Position numbers and translations under genes: made by a program
Shown: positions 55,777 to 63,635 of the stretch, one piece after another
How the letters are laid out: the number at the start of each line of letters is the position of its first letter
Position numbering within the stretch: the first letter of the stretch is position 1
Origin: Sphingomonas sp. KRR8
GTDB lineage: Bacteria > Pseudomonadota > Alphaproteobacteria > Sphingomonadales > Sphingomonadaceae
NCBI RefSeq assembly: GCF_023559245.1
Contig: NZ_CP097462.1
Coordinates: 1,302,001-1,366,000, forward strand
Direction: 5' to 3'
Length of the DNA stretch: 64,000 bases
Notes under the pieces: model-generated
Database searches by the model: none
What the model saw: the letters and a program-made list of their open reading frames with translations, nothing else
What the model was told of the DNA's origin: nothing

Positions 55777-56147
55777 TGCGCACTCATGATGGCTTTACGC
55801 AGCGAGCGAGCAATCTGCTTGCTGGATTGGCGCAATGCTCGGACCTCCTCGCCTGCGGGCGCCGAAAGATTCAAGGTGACATGAACAGAGTTGGAACTCG
55901 CCACCCCCTCAATGCCGCGCGCACGGTCCGGCGCCAGCGCCGCCATCCCACCGGCGCCTCCACCAAGGCCGCCGTTAGTACCGACCACAGCCTTGCTCAG
56001 CGCGGCTTCGATAGCTCGGCTTGGTTGGAGGACACTGCTAGTCAGTGGCGTCGCCAGCTCTCCGCGCATCGCATCAACGTCTCGCGAGAAAGCGGCCGTA
56101 TCTGCGCGAACTCTTATGACAAGCTGCTCAATATGGTCTTGCATCAT
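55773..56147 (-). CDS. short tail tape measure-like protein (GTA g11-like)
   Basis: A 124-residue protein at the tape-measure position. HIEQLVIRVRADTAAFSRDV, DAMRGELATPLTSSVLQPSR, AIEAALSKAVVGTNGGLGGG is the N-terminal pattern of GTA g11. The C-terminus VRALRQSSKQIARSLRKAIM is helical and basic. The RcGTA protein is about 220 residues, so roughly half the expected length is missing, with a glycine-rich joint (GGLGGGAGGMAAL) where the middle should be. Start and stop overlap its neighbours, so it is not a sequencing gap artefact by appearance. Confidence 0.75.
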   Translation of the reverse strand: MMQDHIEQLVIRVRADTAAFSRDVDAMRGELATPLTSSVLQPSRAIEAALSKAVVGTNGGLGGGAGGMAALAPDRARGIEGVASSNSVHVTLNLSAPAGEEVRALRQSSKQIARSLRKAIMSAQ

Positions 56148-56341
56148 CAGTTCCTAGAGTCGGGAAAGCGCGCGGTAAGTGCCTGCAAGTCGCTCTTCGA
56201 GACGCCGACGTCACTCATTGGGCTGAAGGGCAACGACTGCGCGAGTTCAGCAGGAGTGGAGTTCCAGAACTCGCTGGGCGACCATCCAAGAACATGAGCG
56301 GCGAGCCGCCAACATCGCTGGGCACTCTCGGCGAACGTCAA
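56147..56341 (-). CDS. phage tail assembly chaperone (g10.1-like)
   Basis: A 64-residue protein of the small tail-assembly chaperone family: TFAESAQRCWRLAAHVLGWS, PSEFWNSTPAELAQSL, DLQALTARFPD. The pattern 'GW.P.EFW..TP.EL' matches the RcGTA product downstream of g10. It starts at a TTG that overlaps the g10 stop (TTGA), the only start giving a full-length family member. The stop overlaps the tape-measure ATG. Confidence 0.82.
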   Translation of the reverse strand: MTFAESAQRCWRLAAHVLGWSPSEFWNSTPAELAQSLPFSPMSDVGVSKSDLQALTARFPDSRN

Positions 56342-56652
56342 TCCGCCGCGCCTTGCAATATCTGGGAAAAAATCGTCCGCAGCATCGGCGTCACCTTGCT
56401 GAGACCCATCACAACCATCGAACGGCCGATGGCGTCGCGACTGATCTCCGGCTGACGATCGGTCGAAAGATGGTCGAACAGGGTAGCAATTTCGGCCAGC
56501 TTGAGCTCGGATTTGCCCGCACGGTCGATCAGGTTGATCAAGGACCCAAGCTCTTCCTCTGCTGCCACAAGGGCGGAAAAAGTCGAGCGAATAAGCACAT
56601 CGTGACCAGCGACACGTATCATGCACTCACCGCGCAATGCGTTCGCAATCAC
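56338..56652 (-). CDS. GTA family tail chaperone (g10-like)
   Basis: A 104-residue protein of the 'gene transfer agent family' group: NALRGECMIRVAGHDVLIRS, TFSALVAAEEELGSLINLID, LKLAEIATLFDHLS. This small protein family sits between the major tail protein and g10.1 in GTAs. A GTG start overlaps the major tail protein stop (GTGA). Confidence 0.85.
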   Translation of the reverse strand: MIANALRGECMIRVAGHDVLIRSTFSALVAAEEELGSLINLIDRAGKSELKLAEIATLFDHLSTDRQPEISRDAIGRSMVVMGLSKVTPMLRTIFSQILQGAAD

Positions 56653-57056
56653 GCGCTGATTACCGGGCCAGAACTCTCAAGGGAGATGCTGTAGTTTCGC
56701 TCCCCATTGAAGTCGCCGGCGTACTCAAGCTTGGTGATCAGAAACTGCGCCGCCATCCGCTCTCCGCCTTCGAAGGTCAGAAGGTACGGGGCCAGGCGAC
56801 CGTCGAGTGCCAGACCCTTCATAGCGACCTCAGCCTCGCTGCCAGTGAAAATGCCAGTCGCCGTCACGGACATCGATCGGACTCCGGCGCCTGACAATAA
56901 TTCCCGCCAGCCGTCGCTGCCCTTGTTGGTAATCGCAACGGGATCGCCATTGATTGCAGCCTGGGTTGTCTTGAGACCCGCAACCGTCGTGTAACTGACC
57001 GGGTCGCCGCCTGACCCAAGCTTCAACAAGAATGCACTTCCTCGTTCAGCAGGCAT
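56649..57056 (-). CDS. major tail protein (g9-like)
   Basis: A 135-residue tail tube protein of the TP901-1/GTA type: AERGSAFLLKLGSGGDPVSY, TTVAGLKTTQAAINGDPVAI, TNKGSDGWRELLSGAGVRSM, FEGGERMAAQFLITKLEYAG. ATG 57056 is preceded by AAGGA at eight bases; the frame is open farther upstream but without family-like sequence. Confidence 0.92.
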   Translation of the reverse strand: MPAERGSAFLLKLGSGGDPVSYTTVAGLKTTQAAINGDPVAITNKGSDGWRELLSGAGVRSMSVTATGIFTGSEAEVAMKGLALDGRLAPYLLTFEGGERMAAQFLITKLEYAGDFNGERNYSISLESSGPVISA

Positions 57057-57067
57057 GGGAGATCCTT

Positions 57068-57445
57068 TCAGGGTTGCGCGAGCAGGCGCGCGCGAAAATC
57101 GATAGCCGTGGCCCACGGGCCGGCGACATCACGAAGGGTGCGCCGGCGCAGGAAGCGCCAGCTTGCGATGGTCCACCCGTCTACGAGCAACTCAGTGTCG
57201 AGTGTCTTCTCCACCACGTTAGCGACGCGCTGCAGACGCGCTGGTTGGTCGTCCCACAAAGTCAGCGCCACTGCGACCTCGCGGCCCACGAAGTCCTTGG
57301 CGCTCCAATCCTGCTCGGCACCACAGTCCGCGACGAGGTACGGATACGCGGCCCTTGCAGGCGGCCCATCATAGACACCGGTAAGGTCGGATACGCCTTG
57401 CAAACGAGCAACAAGCGCAGTCTGAAGAGAGTAGCCGGCGCTCAT
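57068..57445 (-). CDS. DUF3168 tail terminator-like protein (g8-like)
   Basis: A 125-residue DUF3168 protein, the GTA g8/tail terminator equivalent: SLQTALVARLQGVSDLTGVY, DGPPARAAYPYLVADCGAEQ, DWSAKDFVGREVAVALTLWD. ATG overlaps the stop of the small upstream gene (ATGA). Confidence 0.9.
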   Translation of the reverse strand: MSAGYSLQTALVARLQGVSDLTGVYDGPPARAAYPYLVADCGAEQDWSAKDFVGREVAVALTLWDDQPARLQRVANVVEKTLDTELLVDGWTIASWRFLRRRTLRDVAGPWATAIDFRARLLAQP

Positions 57446-57645
57446 TGAGGAGCGCTCACGCTTCGCAGTTCGGCGTTCATCAGCCAGTCCCGCAGCAACT
57501 CAGTTCCGGTTACCACGATATCTTCGCCTTCCTCGGTGACCCGAGCATTCCCAAGTTCACGTCGAAAGGCCGCCAAAATCTGCACTCGACGAGCCCGCAC
57601 TGCCTCATCAACTTTCTGCATCACGCCAGTCTCGAGCTCTTTCAT
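57442..57645 (-). CDS. small phage-like protein between g7 and g8
   Basis: A 67-residue protein, VDEAVRARRVQILAAFRREL then RVTEEGEDIVVTGTELLRDW. It recalls the C-terminal part of HK97 gp10-like minor proteins, but that is a weak impression. RcGTA has no gene at this position. It overlaps both neighbours by ATGA, so it is very likely translated. Confidence 0.7.
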   Translation of the reverse strand: MKELETGVMQKVDEAVRARRVQILAAFRRELGNARVTEEGEDIVVTGTELLRDWLMNAELRSVSAPQ

Positions 57646-57971
57646 GCGCGGATTTCCTCACAGCGAAGTTCGATACGTTCTGGTTGACGCGGATCCTCGT
57701 AGACTTGCCTGATCATGAAGAAGCGGCCGCGCCATCTCACCCGCTGTTGAACAGCAACGGCCAGGCTCCTCCTCACCAGAAAACGCATTCGCGGCATTCC
57801 GCTGAAAGCCATCCCCTCGGCCTCGGCGCCCGCACCCTCAGGGACGACGCACGACCTGCAGCTGAAAACTGGGATCCAAGTGCTACTGGTCAGGCCACTT
57901 TCGGTTCGATCCTCATTGAGGGCTTCGATCTGGATCTGTTGCGTCAGGGTGCCCGCAAACTCATCCATCAT
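57642..57971 (-). CDS. phage head closure protein (g7-like)
   Basis: A 109-residue head-tail adaptor: MDEFAGTLTQQIQIEALNED at the N-terminus and RWRGRFFMIRQVYEDPRQPE, RIELRCEE at the C-terminus. This is the gp16/SPP1-type head-closure pattern ('R..GR.F.I..V..DP...RI'). It joins the connector to the tail. It overlaps both neighbours by ATGA. Confidence 0.85.
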   Translation of the reverse strand: MMDEFAGTLTQQIQIEALNEDRTESGLTSSTWIPVFSCRSCVVPEGAGAEAEGMAFSGMPRMRFLVRRSLAVAVQQRVRWRGRFFMIRQVYEDPRQPERIELRCEEIRA

Positions 57972-58480
57972 GCCAGCACCAGACGCCGATACGGACGCCA
58001 GAGTGCGGTAACGATGGCGGGCGGTTCACCGCCGGCCGTACCGTCTCGATGACTGTAGAGGTGGGCAGTCAATCTGATCACGCCCTGGCGAATAGGCTCG
58101 GGCACGTCATTCTCGTCGCCGGCCAAGCCGGCAAGTCCTGCCACCGTGCAAAGAAGGCTGGCTGGAACTCTCACCCAACCTGCTCCAGCTGGATCGACGT
58201 CCATGCTGAATTGCTCGCTCGCGAGCAGCTGATCGCCAGCGTGGACGGATGTGATCGCTTTGATTGGCCGCACTTCCAGTCTCTGCCACAGACCGTCACC
58301 GCGGATCACCTCGGCAAATGGCCTGGCAATCACGACCTGGTTCAGGAACCTTTCGCAGTAGGCACTTGCAGTTCTCACCATGCCGGCAAGCAGTGCCTCC
58401 TCGTCTCCCGTCTCCACCCGAACAAAGCCCTGCACTTCCGCTAGAGAGACAATTGGCAGGACGTCCGCAGAGCCGATCAT
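57968..58480 (-). CDS. head-tail connector protein (g6-like)
   Basis: A 170-residue protein of the phage gp6/connector family: VSLAEVQGFVRVETGDEEAL, LAGMVRTASAYCERFLNQVV, VRPIKAITSV, IRQGVIRLTAHLYSHRDGTA. It sits below the portal in the GTA neck. The ATG overlaps the stop of the fibre-adaptor gene (ATGA), which ties the cassette to the head-tail genes. Confidence 0.9.
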   Translation of the reverse strand: MIGSADVLPIVSLAEVQGFVRVETGDEEALLAGMVRTASAYCERFLNQVVIARPFAEVIRGDGLWQRLEVRPIKAITSVHAGDQLLASEQFSMDVDPAGAGWVRVPASLLCTVAGLAGLAGDENDVPEPIRQGVIRLTAHLYSHRDGTAGGEPPAIVTALWRPYRRLVLA

Positions 58481-58749
58481 CGAACCTCGACCCGCAGGAC
58501 CAAAGACCGGCTATCTTCGCGGCCAGCGCTGGTGGTTACATGGTTGCTGACGCGGTAAACCTTGCCCGCGATCCCACCCCTTAGCTTCACCTGACTGATC
58601 CGATCGTCGAAGCTCGAGCTTGCAACCTCGAGGTCGGTCCGAGACGTCGACCACTCGCTTGCGACCAGCGTGTCGCCATCCAGATATTGGCGTCCCCAAT
58701 CGATGGCGTAGTCTAGGACCGCCGATGGATCTTTCAGCATCAGTGACAT
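58477..58749 (-). CDS. fibre-tail adaptor-like protein
   Basis: A 90-residue protein: MSLMLKDPSAVLDYAIDWGR, DTLVASEWSTSRTDLEV, RISQVKLRGGIAGKVYRVSN. 'KDP...LDY..DW...YL..D.I..S.W' is the phage fibre-tail adaptor pattern, which bridges fibre proteins to the virion. AGGAG stands ahead of the ATG. It lies between the connector gene and the tailspike cassette. Confidence 0.75.
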   Translation of the reverse strand: MSLMLKDPSAVLDYAIDWGRQYLDGDTLVASEWSTSRTDLEVASSSFDDRISQVKLRGGIAGKVYRVSNHVTTSAGREDSRSLVLRVEVR

Positions 58750-58771
58750 GGGTCTTCTCCTACTGGCGCGC

Positions 58772-58906
58772 TCATCGAGATTCGGGAGCAGGTTTGGGAT
58801 CGGCCAATGCTGTCACGATCCGAGGTGTCGGTGTTTTCGCCGTCGAGGAAGCCCCCTGCGACTGGCCCAAGGTGGCTCCCGCCACCGCAAAAGCGGCGAT
58901 GCTCAT
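58772..58906 (-). CDS. small ORF in the fibre cassette
   Basis: A 44-codon frame beginning MSIAAFAVAGATLGQSQGAS and ending PKPAPESR. Its stop lies 22 bases before the adaptor gene, and the start follows the lectin-like gene by 45 bases. The short hydrophobic N-terminus followed by a proline-rich tail could suit a tiny secreted or membrane protein, but nothing confirms it. A 75-codon frame in another phase overlaps it and looks less protein-like. Confidence 0.35.
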   Translation of the reverse strand: MSIAAFAVAGATLGQSQGASSTAKTPTPRIVTALADPKPAPESR

Positions 58907-58951
58907 CGATTGCTGCCTTCCGCTTGAAGTGTAGGGCGCATTGGCCGGCGA

Positions 58952-59680
58952 TCAGGCACCGGCCCAACTCAGGACGCCGTCTCGGTCAGTCGTGCTCAAG
59001 AGACCCTCGCGCACGAACAGACGCTTGAACCTGACCGCTGCGCAGGGACCCGGGCCCGTCGCGCTACCGATGCAAAGCGCGTTCATTGCCCCGCCGGAAC
59101 TCGTCCAGGTAATCGGCGTATCGCGGTTGAGGGCGATCGAACTTTTCGGACCGTTCCAGACGCCCGTAACAACGACTTCACGGTTTAGGCCAGGCACAAC
59201 TTCTGGCGAGTAATTGCTGAAGAGCCTGATCGAGCCGGCTCTGGTGCCCTGGAGGATCTGACCAGAACCGCTGCTTCCGATCAGCCGGTCGTCAGTCGCG
59301 CCGAAGCTGAGAATTTCGAAGCAAGCCACCATAGTGATTGGCTCGGCGATCATTGGCCAATTGCCGAAGCCTGGCATGTTGAACAGGCCATAGTTGGTCC
59401 CGCTGGTTGCGACGCCATGTGGCTGGACCACCACTGAGGAAATGATATTCCGAAGGTGGTTGCCGTTGGGGCTCAAGTCTCTGCACCAGCGCGCGTCACC
59501 GCCGATCGCGACCGCGCTACCAGACCCGTCCGAATTTGCGGCAAGCGTGCTAAGATCGGTGAAGTCGTAGTAGCCGCCTTTCTGCCGCGCTGAAAATAAC
59601 GTGGCGACGCCACCGAACACGGCCGGCCCTGAAGTGCTGCCACGGCGCCTTGCAGAGGCAATCAGCGCGCAACTCGTCAC
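58952..59680 (-). CDS. lectin/LamG-like tail fibre protein
   Basis: A 242-residue beta-rich protein: ARQKGGYYDFTDLSTLAANS, WCRDLSPNGNHLRNIISSVV, GATDDRLIGSSGSGQILQGT, VVVTGVWNGPKSSIALNRDT. The order (feature, 'DLSGNGNH', glycine-rich turns, 'L..D') is that of concanavalin A-like/LamG jelly-roll modules in phage fibres. It is coupled to the tailspike gene by a GTGA overlap, so the two probably form one receptor-binding unit. Confidence 0.72.
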   Translation of the reverse strand: MTSCALIASARRRGSTSGPAVFGGVATLFSARQKGGYYDFTDLSTLAANSDGSGSAVAIGGDARWCRDLSPNGNHLRNIISSVVVQPHGVATSGTNYGLFNMPGFGNWPMIAEPITMVACFEILSFGATDDRLIGSSGSGQILQGTRAGSIRLFSNYSPEVVPGLNREVVVTGVWNGPKSSIALNRDTPITWTSSGGAMNALCIGSATGPGPCAAVRFKRLFVREGLLSTTDRDGVLSWAGA

Positions 59681-61962
59681 GCGAGGTCGCCGGTCAAGGT
59701 CCAGACGTCGCCATCGACCTTTGTAAGCAACGCCACTGCGAACTGACCTGCTGTCTTGGTGACGTTGCCACGGCAGTTGATGGTGACGCCGTTACCTGGA
59801 GTCGGAATAACATCTCCAACTCCCCCCTGCTCAATCGTGAGCGTCGTTCCGATGGGGAAGTTAACGTCTTGGCTCGATGGAATCGTCAGCGTAGCGGCTG
59901 AAGATGTCAGGAACCGCAGGTAAGAATCTCGGTCCTGCATTGCCGCGGTGTAGGCGGTGACAGTCCTGACATTCAGTGGGGCGTGGCCCTGCAAAGCACC
60001 GCGTTCGATGACCACATTTCCGCCCTCGCCGATGCTGACAGCGTTCTTGACGGCTCCGAAGGTATCCGTGGTGGCGAGGTACATACGCGTACCGTAGCCA
60101 GCGCTCGACAACACGTAGATGCCCGCGCCTGCCTCTGCACCATCGCCTTGCGCGGTGCCGAAGGTGATTGCAGGCCCCTGCCCGTCCGCGACGGAGTGTG
60201 ACAGGTGAACGCTCCCCTGCTTCGAGCCGAGCGCAGCGGGGTCCCACTTTCGATTGACGGCGCTGATCTGAAGCGGATCGCCTCCGACCAGATTGGTTGC
60301 CGTGCCCGGCCGCCAAGTAGAGAGACCCGGGACAACCAGTCCGCCGCGTGACTCATTGCGCAACCAAAGACCCGAGCTGCTTCCGTCGAATCCCACTTCG
60401 TCCAGTAGCCCGCCGAGGAAGACAGATGGAGCGGTTGCTTGACACGGAGCCTGACTACCCTCCGCATAGCAGCCTACGAAGACGTTCCTGGCGTTAAGGT
60501 TTGAAGGATTGGTCTGATAAGGCGACGCGCTCGACCAGGTCAGGCCTGCTGACCATCGCTTCGGCGCCGGTCCGCGATACTCGCGCCAGGCTTCCGTCCC
60601 GTTGCTGATACTTCCAGGCTGCTCGGTCGAGGCCTGCGCTTCGCGGCCCGCGACCACATAATAATAGCGGGTTGGATTGCTGCCATACTGGCAGGCGCCG
60701 ACAGGTCCGTTACTGCCCGTAGGGTCCAGGTAGCCGCAGTCTCGGACGTGCGCCTGGATGTGCGTGTTACCGAGGAAACTGTAGTCCTTGATCCCCGATC
60801 CGCCACATGAAATGGCGGAGCAGCTGATGGTCGTACCAGCGTTCGCATCGGTGCCGCCGATCAAGTACCCACAGCCGCGCTGATATTGCGACTGGCAGCG
60901 CTCGAGGAAGAAGCTGTTGCAGTTGCCCACGGCCGAGTTCGCCGAGAAGCCATCACCTCCGAAAAACGCGACAGAGACGTCAGTGCAGGAGCCCCAGTCG
61001 CAGGCGACCTCCACGCCATTGCCAGTAATGCTGTCGCCAGCCGCGTAACTGGTCACCGTCCCAGTGGCGTCAACGTTCACGCCGCCGCCCCAGATCTGCA
61101 GCCCTTCCAGTGACGACGCACTATTGTCGGCGCCACTGGTCAGGCGCACCCCGGACTTGTTCTTGCCGAAACGGAGGAGGCTCGAAATGCCGGATGGTTG
61201 CCCGCTGTGCTCGCCAACGACCCGCAGGCCCTTGGTGTCGAACCGGTCGGACAGGTAGTATCGACCCGCCGGAATGAGCATGGTCCGGTTGCCTGCGAAC
61301 GGCCCCTGTTTGCGCGCCAGGATAGCATCCCGGCAGGCAGTGAAAGCACCCAGGTCGTCGGTCACGAAGTCGGCGGCCGCGCCAAACCAACGAACGTTGA
61401 CCGATGCTTCGACCTTCCGCACCCAGGCTCCCGCCGAGCCCGTTGTGTTCGCTGAAGGCGCAACACTGAAGCCCTGCCGCGGATCACTCGTGACAAGGGC
61501 ACGCAAGTCGCTGCCGTCAAAGATGAAATGCCCCTCGCGACCGCTCTCGCGAAGGTAGACCAGGTCACCGTGATTGGGCGTTCCACCACTCACGGCGGCA
61601 AGTGCCGACCTCGTGATTACGCTGACCATTGCACCAGATGCTGTTGCCTGCTGCTGTGCGAACCACTCGGCGGCGGTCACCAAGCTGACAGTCTTCTGCC
61701 CGCTGCTGAAATCGGTGAGCGTTCCACCAAGCGCCTGACGAGCAATCGACCCATTCGCTTGAAGCGTTCCGCGACCGACCTCTCTTTCCTGGGGTTTGTC
61801 GACGCCTTGGACACAGTAATAGAATTGGTCTCCGGCGCTCAGGCTCTCGGAGAAGCTGGAGAAGCCCTGCACGGCGGTGCCGGGCACAATGGGCCCAGTG
61901 CCTTGCGTAGTCGTGGTGGTTCGCACCAGGTCGATGAACCTGGGCGTGAAGGCCGCCGGCAT
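59677..61962 (-). CDS. tailspike with pectate-lyase-like beta-helix
   Basis: A 761-residue tail protein. The N-terminal module (to about 110) reads FTPRFIDLVRTTTTTQGTGP, FSESLSAGDQFYYCVQGVDK, EREVGRGTLQANGSIARQAL, a virion-attachment adaptor I recall from sphingomonad phages. NHGDLVYLRESGREGHFIFD follows. A beta-helix begins near 187 with VNVRWFGAAADFVTDDLGAF (the pectate-lyase-superfamily entry), then RTMLIPAGRYYLSDRFDTKG, and proceeds through many 'N.F..C' turns. The C-terminus (INCRGNVTKTAGQFAVALL) resembles a trimer or receptor tip. It probably binds or cuts a surface polysaccharide. Confidence 0.82.
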   Translation of the reverse strand: MPAAFTPRFIDLVRTTTTTQGTGPIVPGTAVQGFSSFSESLSAGDQFYYCVQGVDKPQEREVGRGTLQANGSIARQALGGTLTDFSSGQKTVSLVTAAEWFAQQQATASGAMVSVITRSALAAVSGGTPNHGDLVYLRESGREGHFIFDGSDLRALVTSDPRQGFSVAPSANTTGSAGAWVRKVEASVNVRWFGAAADFVTDDLGAFTACRDAILARKQGPFAGNRTMLIPAGRYYLSDRFDTKGLRVVGEHSGQPSGISSLLRFGKNKSGVRLTSGADNSASSLEGLQIWGGGVNVDATGTVTSYAAGDSITGNGVEVACDWGSCTDVSVAFFGGDGFSANSAVGNCNSFFLERCQSQYQRGCGYLIGGTDANAGTTISCSAISCGGSGIKDYSFLGNTHIQAHVRDCGYLDPTGSNGPVGACQYGSNPTRYYYVVAGREAQASTEQPGSISNGTEAWREYRGPAPKRWSAGLTWSSASPYQTNPSNLNARNVFVGCYAEGSQAPCQATAPSVFLGGLLDEVGFDGSSSGLWLRNESRGGLVVPGLSTWRPGTATNLVGGDPLQISAVNRKWDPAALGSKQGSVHLSHSVADGQGPAITFGTAQGDGAEAGAGIYVLSSAGYGTRMYLATTDTFGAVKNAVSIGEGGNVVIERGALQGHAPLNVRTVTAYTAAMQDRDSYLRFLTSSAATLTIPSSQDVNFPIGTTLTIEQGGVGDVIPTPGNGVTINCRGNVTKTAGQFAVALLTKVDGDVWTLTGDLA

Positions 61963-62007
61963 GGCTTCCCCTTTTTAGATGATTTGGTTGGTCAGGCTCG
62001 GTGCCGA

Positions 62008-63126
62008 TCAGGCGAACTTGAGGAGCTTGATCGCCTCGCTGTTCACGACCTGACCTCCAACTCGCTTGGTTGCGTAGAAGTAGACGTACGGCTTCTTGGT
62101 GTAGGGATCACGCAGGATGCTCGTTTCACCCCGTTCAGCGATGATGTAACCCGCCTTGAAATTACCGAACGCGACCGACAGACTGTTGGCCGACACGTCC
62201 GGCATGTCCTCAGCCTCGATCACAGGATAACCCAGGAGCGTCGAAGGCTGGCCGGCGGTGAGGCCCGGCTGCCAGATGAAAGCGCCATCGGCGGTCTTGA
62301 ACTTGCGAATGGTTGCCGCCGTCGCGCTGTTCATGACGAACACGGCACCTTGCCGGTAGGGCTGCCGCAGGCTCTGGATCAGATCGACAAGCTTGTCCGC
62401 AGGATTGGCGGCCGGGAAACCACCGGCGACTCCCGTCGAAATGGTCTGCAGCGTTCCCATCGGGCGGGCCGCGTCGGCAGTCGCCGCGTTCGGCGAATTC
62501 AGGAAGCCAAGCGGCTGGTTGACACCGGTCCCCTTGATGAAGGCTGCGCCCTCGGCCCGTGCGAATTCCACCGCGATCTCGTTGGACAGCCACGCTTCCA
62601 CATCGAACATGGCGTCATCCAGCATATGCTGTGAAGCTGCGGGATTGGCATACAAATCTCCGCTGGCCGGTACGACTTCCGTGAAAGTCGGGGTGGCAGT
62701 CTCCGCGCGGCTAGCCTCGAAGCCTACCCATCCCGAAGGAGCGCCACCCGTCGTGATGAGCTTGCGGTAGTTCGAGCTGCCAACCTTGACGACGTTGGCG
62801 ATCGCCCGGATCGGGGAAAGCGCAACGAGCGTTCGATCAATCTGCTCGTCGATGTCGCGCGGGATTGCATAACCTCCTGCTCCGCCGGACGAATTATCGG
62901 CGGACTTGGCTTCAAGATCAGTGTCGATCCCGCGCCGCAGAAACCGGTCCACGAATGCGAAGTTCTCGACCGACTTGACGCCATCCAGTGGTGGCCGCTG
63001 GCTCGCGATCTGAGTTTCCGCCAGTCGGCTCTTCAGCAAGTTCAGTTCCTCCTTGAGCGAAATCGCATTCTCCTCGTAATCCATGCTTTCGAACGACTGT
63101 TCGAGTGCATCCGCTTTCACTTCCAT
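62008..63126 (-). CDS. HK97-type major capsid protein (g5-like)
   Basis: A 372-residue HK97-fold capsid. Residues 1-75 form the delta/scaffold domain (SLKEELNLLKSRLAETQIAS) that the prohead protease should remove. GGYAIPRDIDEQIDRTLVAL, LYANPAASQHMLDDAMFDVE, GTGVNQPLGFL and SILRDPYTKKPYVYFYATKR are core features. ATG 63126 has GGGAG seven bases upstream. It is followed by 45 bases and the tailspike gene rather than by the connector. Confidence 0.95.
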   Translation of the reverse strand: MEVKADALEQSFESMDYEENAISLKEELNLLKSRLAETQIASQRPPLDGVKSVENFAFVDRFLRRGIDTDLEAKSADNSSGGAGGYAIPRDIDEQIDRTLVALSPIRAIANVVKVGSSNYRKLITTGGAPSGWVGFEASRAETATPTFTEVVPASGDLYANPAASQHMLDDAMFDVEAWLSNEIAVEFARAEGAAFIKGTGVNQPLGFLNSPNAATADAARPMGTLQTISTGVAGGFPAANPADKLVDLIQSLRQPYRQGAVFVMNSATAATIRKFKTADGAFIWQPGLTAGQPSTLLGYPVIEAEDMPDVSANSLSVAFGNFKAGYIIAERGETSILRDPYTKKPYVYFYATKRVGGQVVNSEAIKLLKFA

Positions 63127-63206
63127 AACGAACTCCCACAGTGACAGGCGGTCCACCGAAAAGGTGAACCGTTCTGTTGTTTTGAAATTTTTGCAGATGC
63201 GTCGGC

Positions 63207-63635
63207 TCAGCTTTCCTGGACCGCGTGAATTCTTGCCTTTGGCTGCATCGGCCGTGTCACGACACTGACCTCCAGCAGGTCCACATCCTTGAGGAGTCGC
63301 GCTCCTTCGGATTGCTCAGAAGACTGCACTCGATAACCAAAACTCAGACCATCGATCCGGCGTGAGCTTATCAGGCGGGCAGCATTGGCTCCGCTCTCGC
63401 TGCAATTGATCGAGCCAATCACCCGCAGGCCGCGGCGGTCCTCCTCGATCCGCTCGATCCTGCCGATCACGGTTCCCGTTCGATGCTGCCAGAGGAGCGG
63501 GATCGTGCGGCCGCCGGCTAACGAGCGCCTGAATGCGCCCGGCTTCACAATGTCACCTCCGTGGTCGAGGAGATCGAACACTGCCGCATAGCCCGCGAAT
63601 CTGACCTTGACGTGGCTTGTGTCAGGAACCGGCAT
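63207..63635 (-). CDS. HK97 family prohead protease (g4-like)
   Basis: A 142-residue serine protease that trims the capsid scaffold. The catalytic His51 (LLWQHRTGTVIGRI) and Ser97 (RIDGLSFGYRV) are visible, with FAGYAAVFDLLDHGGDIVKP at the start. The ATG 63635 overlaps the previous gene by 14 bases; a longer frame to 63689 exists but would add sequence not expected in the family. Confidence 0.92.
   Translation of the reverse strand: MPVPDTSHVKVRFAGYAAVFDLLDHGGDIVKPGAFRRSLAGGRTIPLLWQHRTGTVIGRIERIEEDRRGLRVIGSINCSESGANAARLISSRRIDGLSFGYRVQSSEQSEGARLLKDVDLLEVSVVTRPMQPKARIHAVQES

Noticed and set aside
58740..58967. 75-codon frame overlapping the small ORF in the fibre cassette
   Set aside because: Cys/His/Gly-rich sequence without pattern; it also overlaps the neighbouring genes on both sides. 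The 44-codon frame fits the gap better.
61528..62634. 368-codon plus-strand frame opposite the tailspike and capsid genes
   Set aside because: Antisense shadow; the capsid and spike frames are clear.
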